Shown one piece after another: positions 15,016-15,485 of a DNA stretch of 15,485 nt; positions within the stretch are counted from its first letter, which is position 1, and the number at the start of each line of letters is the position of its first letter. Position numbers and translations under genes: made by a program. The stretch is from assembly GCA_913054565.1 (NCBI GenBank), contig CAJXHW010000011.1, positions 1 through 15,485 on the forward strand, read 5' to 3'. The DNA comes from an uncultured Kordia sp. (GTDB lineage Bacteria > Bacteroidota > Bacteroidia > Flavobacteriales > Flavobacteriaceae). The notes under the pieces are model-generated. The model did no database searches, was not told where the DNA came from, and saw only the letters and a list, made by a program, of their open reading frames with translations.

Positions 15016-15148
15016 TTACAACGTTTATGTATATGGTTTGTTGCGTGTTTCAAGCAACTAATTTAGTAAATAATTACCGACCAAGAAAGTCCGCGAGGAC
15101 TTTCGTAAGTAGGCTAGAACTAGCAATAAATTATATACGGTGTTATGC
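15016..15148. repeat. Palindromic element A, copy 2 (TTACAAC...GTTATGC)
   Basis: A 133-bp element whose ends TTACAAC (15016-15022) and GTTATGC (15142-15148) are partial complements; next to them GTATAT on the left faces ATATAC on the right. Inside are a perfect 8-bp hairpin with a GCGA loop (15085-15104), a GCTAG/CTAGC hairpin (15113-15124) and a GTTGC/GCAAC pair (15040-15044, 15054-15058). The left end shares TACAACGTTTA with copy 1. It stops 7 bp before the stop codon of the next gene. Confidence 0.65.
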
Positions 15149-15155
15149 ACTGACT

Positions 15156-15485
15156 TTATTGTTCCTTTTTATTCGACCTTGAAGTATTGACATTAGCCTT
15201 TACTGCTTTTTTAAGAGTCGGTTTTTTTTCTGTATTTATTATTCCTTCTTGCTTATTACTCCTTGTTGAACCGTAAGAAATCGCCTTTGTCATTTTTGGT
15301 TTTTCTTTAGCAATTTTCTTTTTCAAGTAAACAATATATTCTTTAAAGATTTCGTCTTGTGTTTTCAGTTTAGATAAATCTTGATTAGCAAAACCATATT
15401 GTACTTCTCTCGCTTTTAAATTCAGATATTCAAATTCCAATTTATTCATTTGGTCAATCAAAGGTTCATTTCCAGGGTTTGCAAT
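15156..15485 (-). CDS. C-terminal part of an unrecognised basic protein
   Basis: The frame is open from the right edge of the window to a TAA at 15156-15158. At least 109 residues are seen and the start lies outside the window; an internal TTG (15459-15461) and ATG are not needed as starts. The first half is helical and charged (N-K-L-E-F-E-Y-L-N-L-K-A-R-E-V), compatible with a coiled coil. The second half is very rich in Lys, Ser, Thr and Asn (K-K-K-I-A-K-E-K-P-K-M-T-K, ending R-S-N-K-K-E-Q), probably disordered and able to bind nucleic acid or acidic surfaces. I do not recognise a family. The protein has no visible tie to the efflux operon, from which it is separated by repeats B2 and A2. 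Confidence 0.6.
   Translation of the reverse strand: MANPGNEPLIDQMNKLEFEYLNLKAREVQYGFANQDLSKLKTQDEIFKEYIVYLKKKIAKEKPKMTKAISYGSTRSNKQEGIINTEKKPTLKKAVKANVNTSRSNKKEQ

Larger units (their letters stand above)
14675..15155. other. Non-coding region holding operon promoter and second repeat cluster
   Basis: This 481-bp gap holds, from left to right, the operator and promoter of the efflux operon (14689-14737), hairpin B2, the AT/G-rich segment, about 100 bp of sequence in which I see nothing (14915-15015), and element A2. Open frames seen here follow the repeats and are not believed to be genes. Confidence 0.7.

Noticed and set aside
7056..15148. A elements as integron attC sites
   Set aside because: Ends with AAC and GTT, a size near 130 bp and an imperfect palindrome recall attC. 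However, the left ends do not fit the usual RYYYAAC pattern, the right ends do not fit GTTRRRY strictly, and no integrase is present.
14793..15182. 129-residue plus-strand reading frame
   Set aside because: It covers hairpin B2, the AT/G-rich segment and element A2, and overlaps the end of the next gene on the other strand. Its translation has no domain-like pattern.
1..15485. CRISPR array, tRNA, rRNA, prophage or toxin-antitoxin genes
   Set aside because: No regularly spaced direct repeats, no cloverleaf with a recognisable T-arm, and no integrase, structural phage or toxin motifs were seen.

Overview
The window reads as chromosomal DNA of a marine- or soil-type member of the Bacteroidota, most likely class Flavobacteriia. 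The DNA is AT-rich. Several genes are preceded by the Bacteroidota -7 promoter box TAnnTTTG. The first large gene is an outer-membrane beta-barrel receptor with a carboxypeptidase-regulatory-like N-terminal domain, typical of that phylum. RecR, the FKBP/SlyD-type isomerase, the CoA-binding protein and the sodium:solute symporter also look flavobacterial. No taxonomic marker RNA is present, so genus is not assigned.

Left part (1-6035), ordinary core genome: the 3' end of a YitT/DUF2179-like gene (+) with a stem-loop terminator; a TonB-dependent-receptor-like outer membrane protein (-); a small CoA-binding protein (+) that converges on a SlyD-like FKBP isomerase (-) across a bidirectional terminator; a sodium:solute symporter (-); and recR (+), divergent from the symporter. 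Next (6160-7037, -) comes a small lipoprotein gene. It is overlapped by 4 nt by a four-helix membrane-protein reading frame that is broken by an in-frame TAA and lacks an ATG start, probably a decaying gene.

Right part (7413-14674, -): a seven-gene operon, tightly packed with 4-8 nt overlaps and 8-13 nt gaps. Transcription order is TetR regulator, four-helix membrane protein, His/Asp-rich lipoprotein, small cupin, TolC-type outer membrane factor, periplasmic adaptor and HAE1-type RND pump. The last three form a complete tripartite efflux system. The first four look like its regulator and an uncharacterised accessory set. A TAnnTTTG promoter and a palindromic operator candidate at the presumed transcription start suggest autorepression by the TetR protein.

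The most unusual feature is non-coding. The efflux operon is bracketed on both sides by the same kinds of structured intergenic element, in mirrored order. These are a roughly 130-bp imperfect palindrome ending in TTACAAC (A), an AT-rich segment with a G-rich centre, and a long hairpin (B). B keeps its internal-loop sequences (TCTT/ATGT) and its loop core (GGCTTGTG), while its stem sequences differ completely between copies yet stay fully paired. This covariation-like pattern argues for selection on structure, and the arrangement suggests the operon arrived or moves as a bounded module. The window ends in the C-terminal part of an unrecognised lysine-rich protein (-). No CRISPR array, tRNA, rRNA, integrase or transposase was found.
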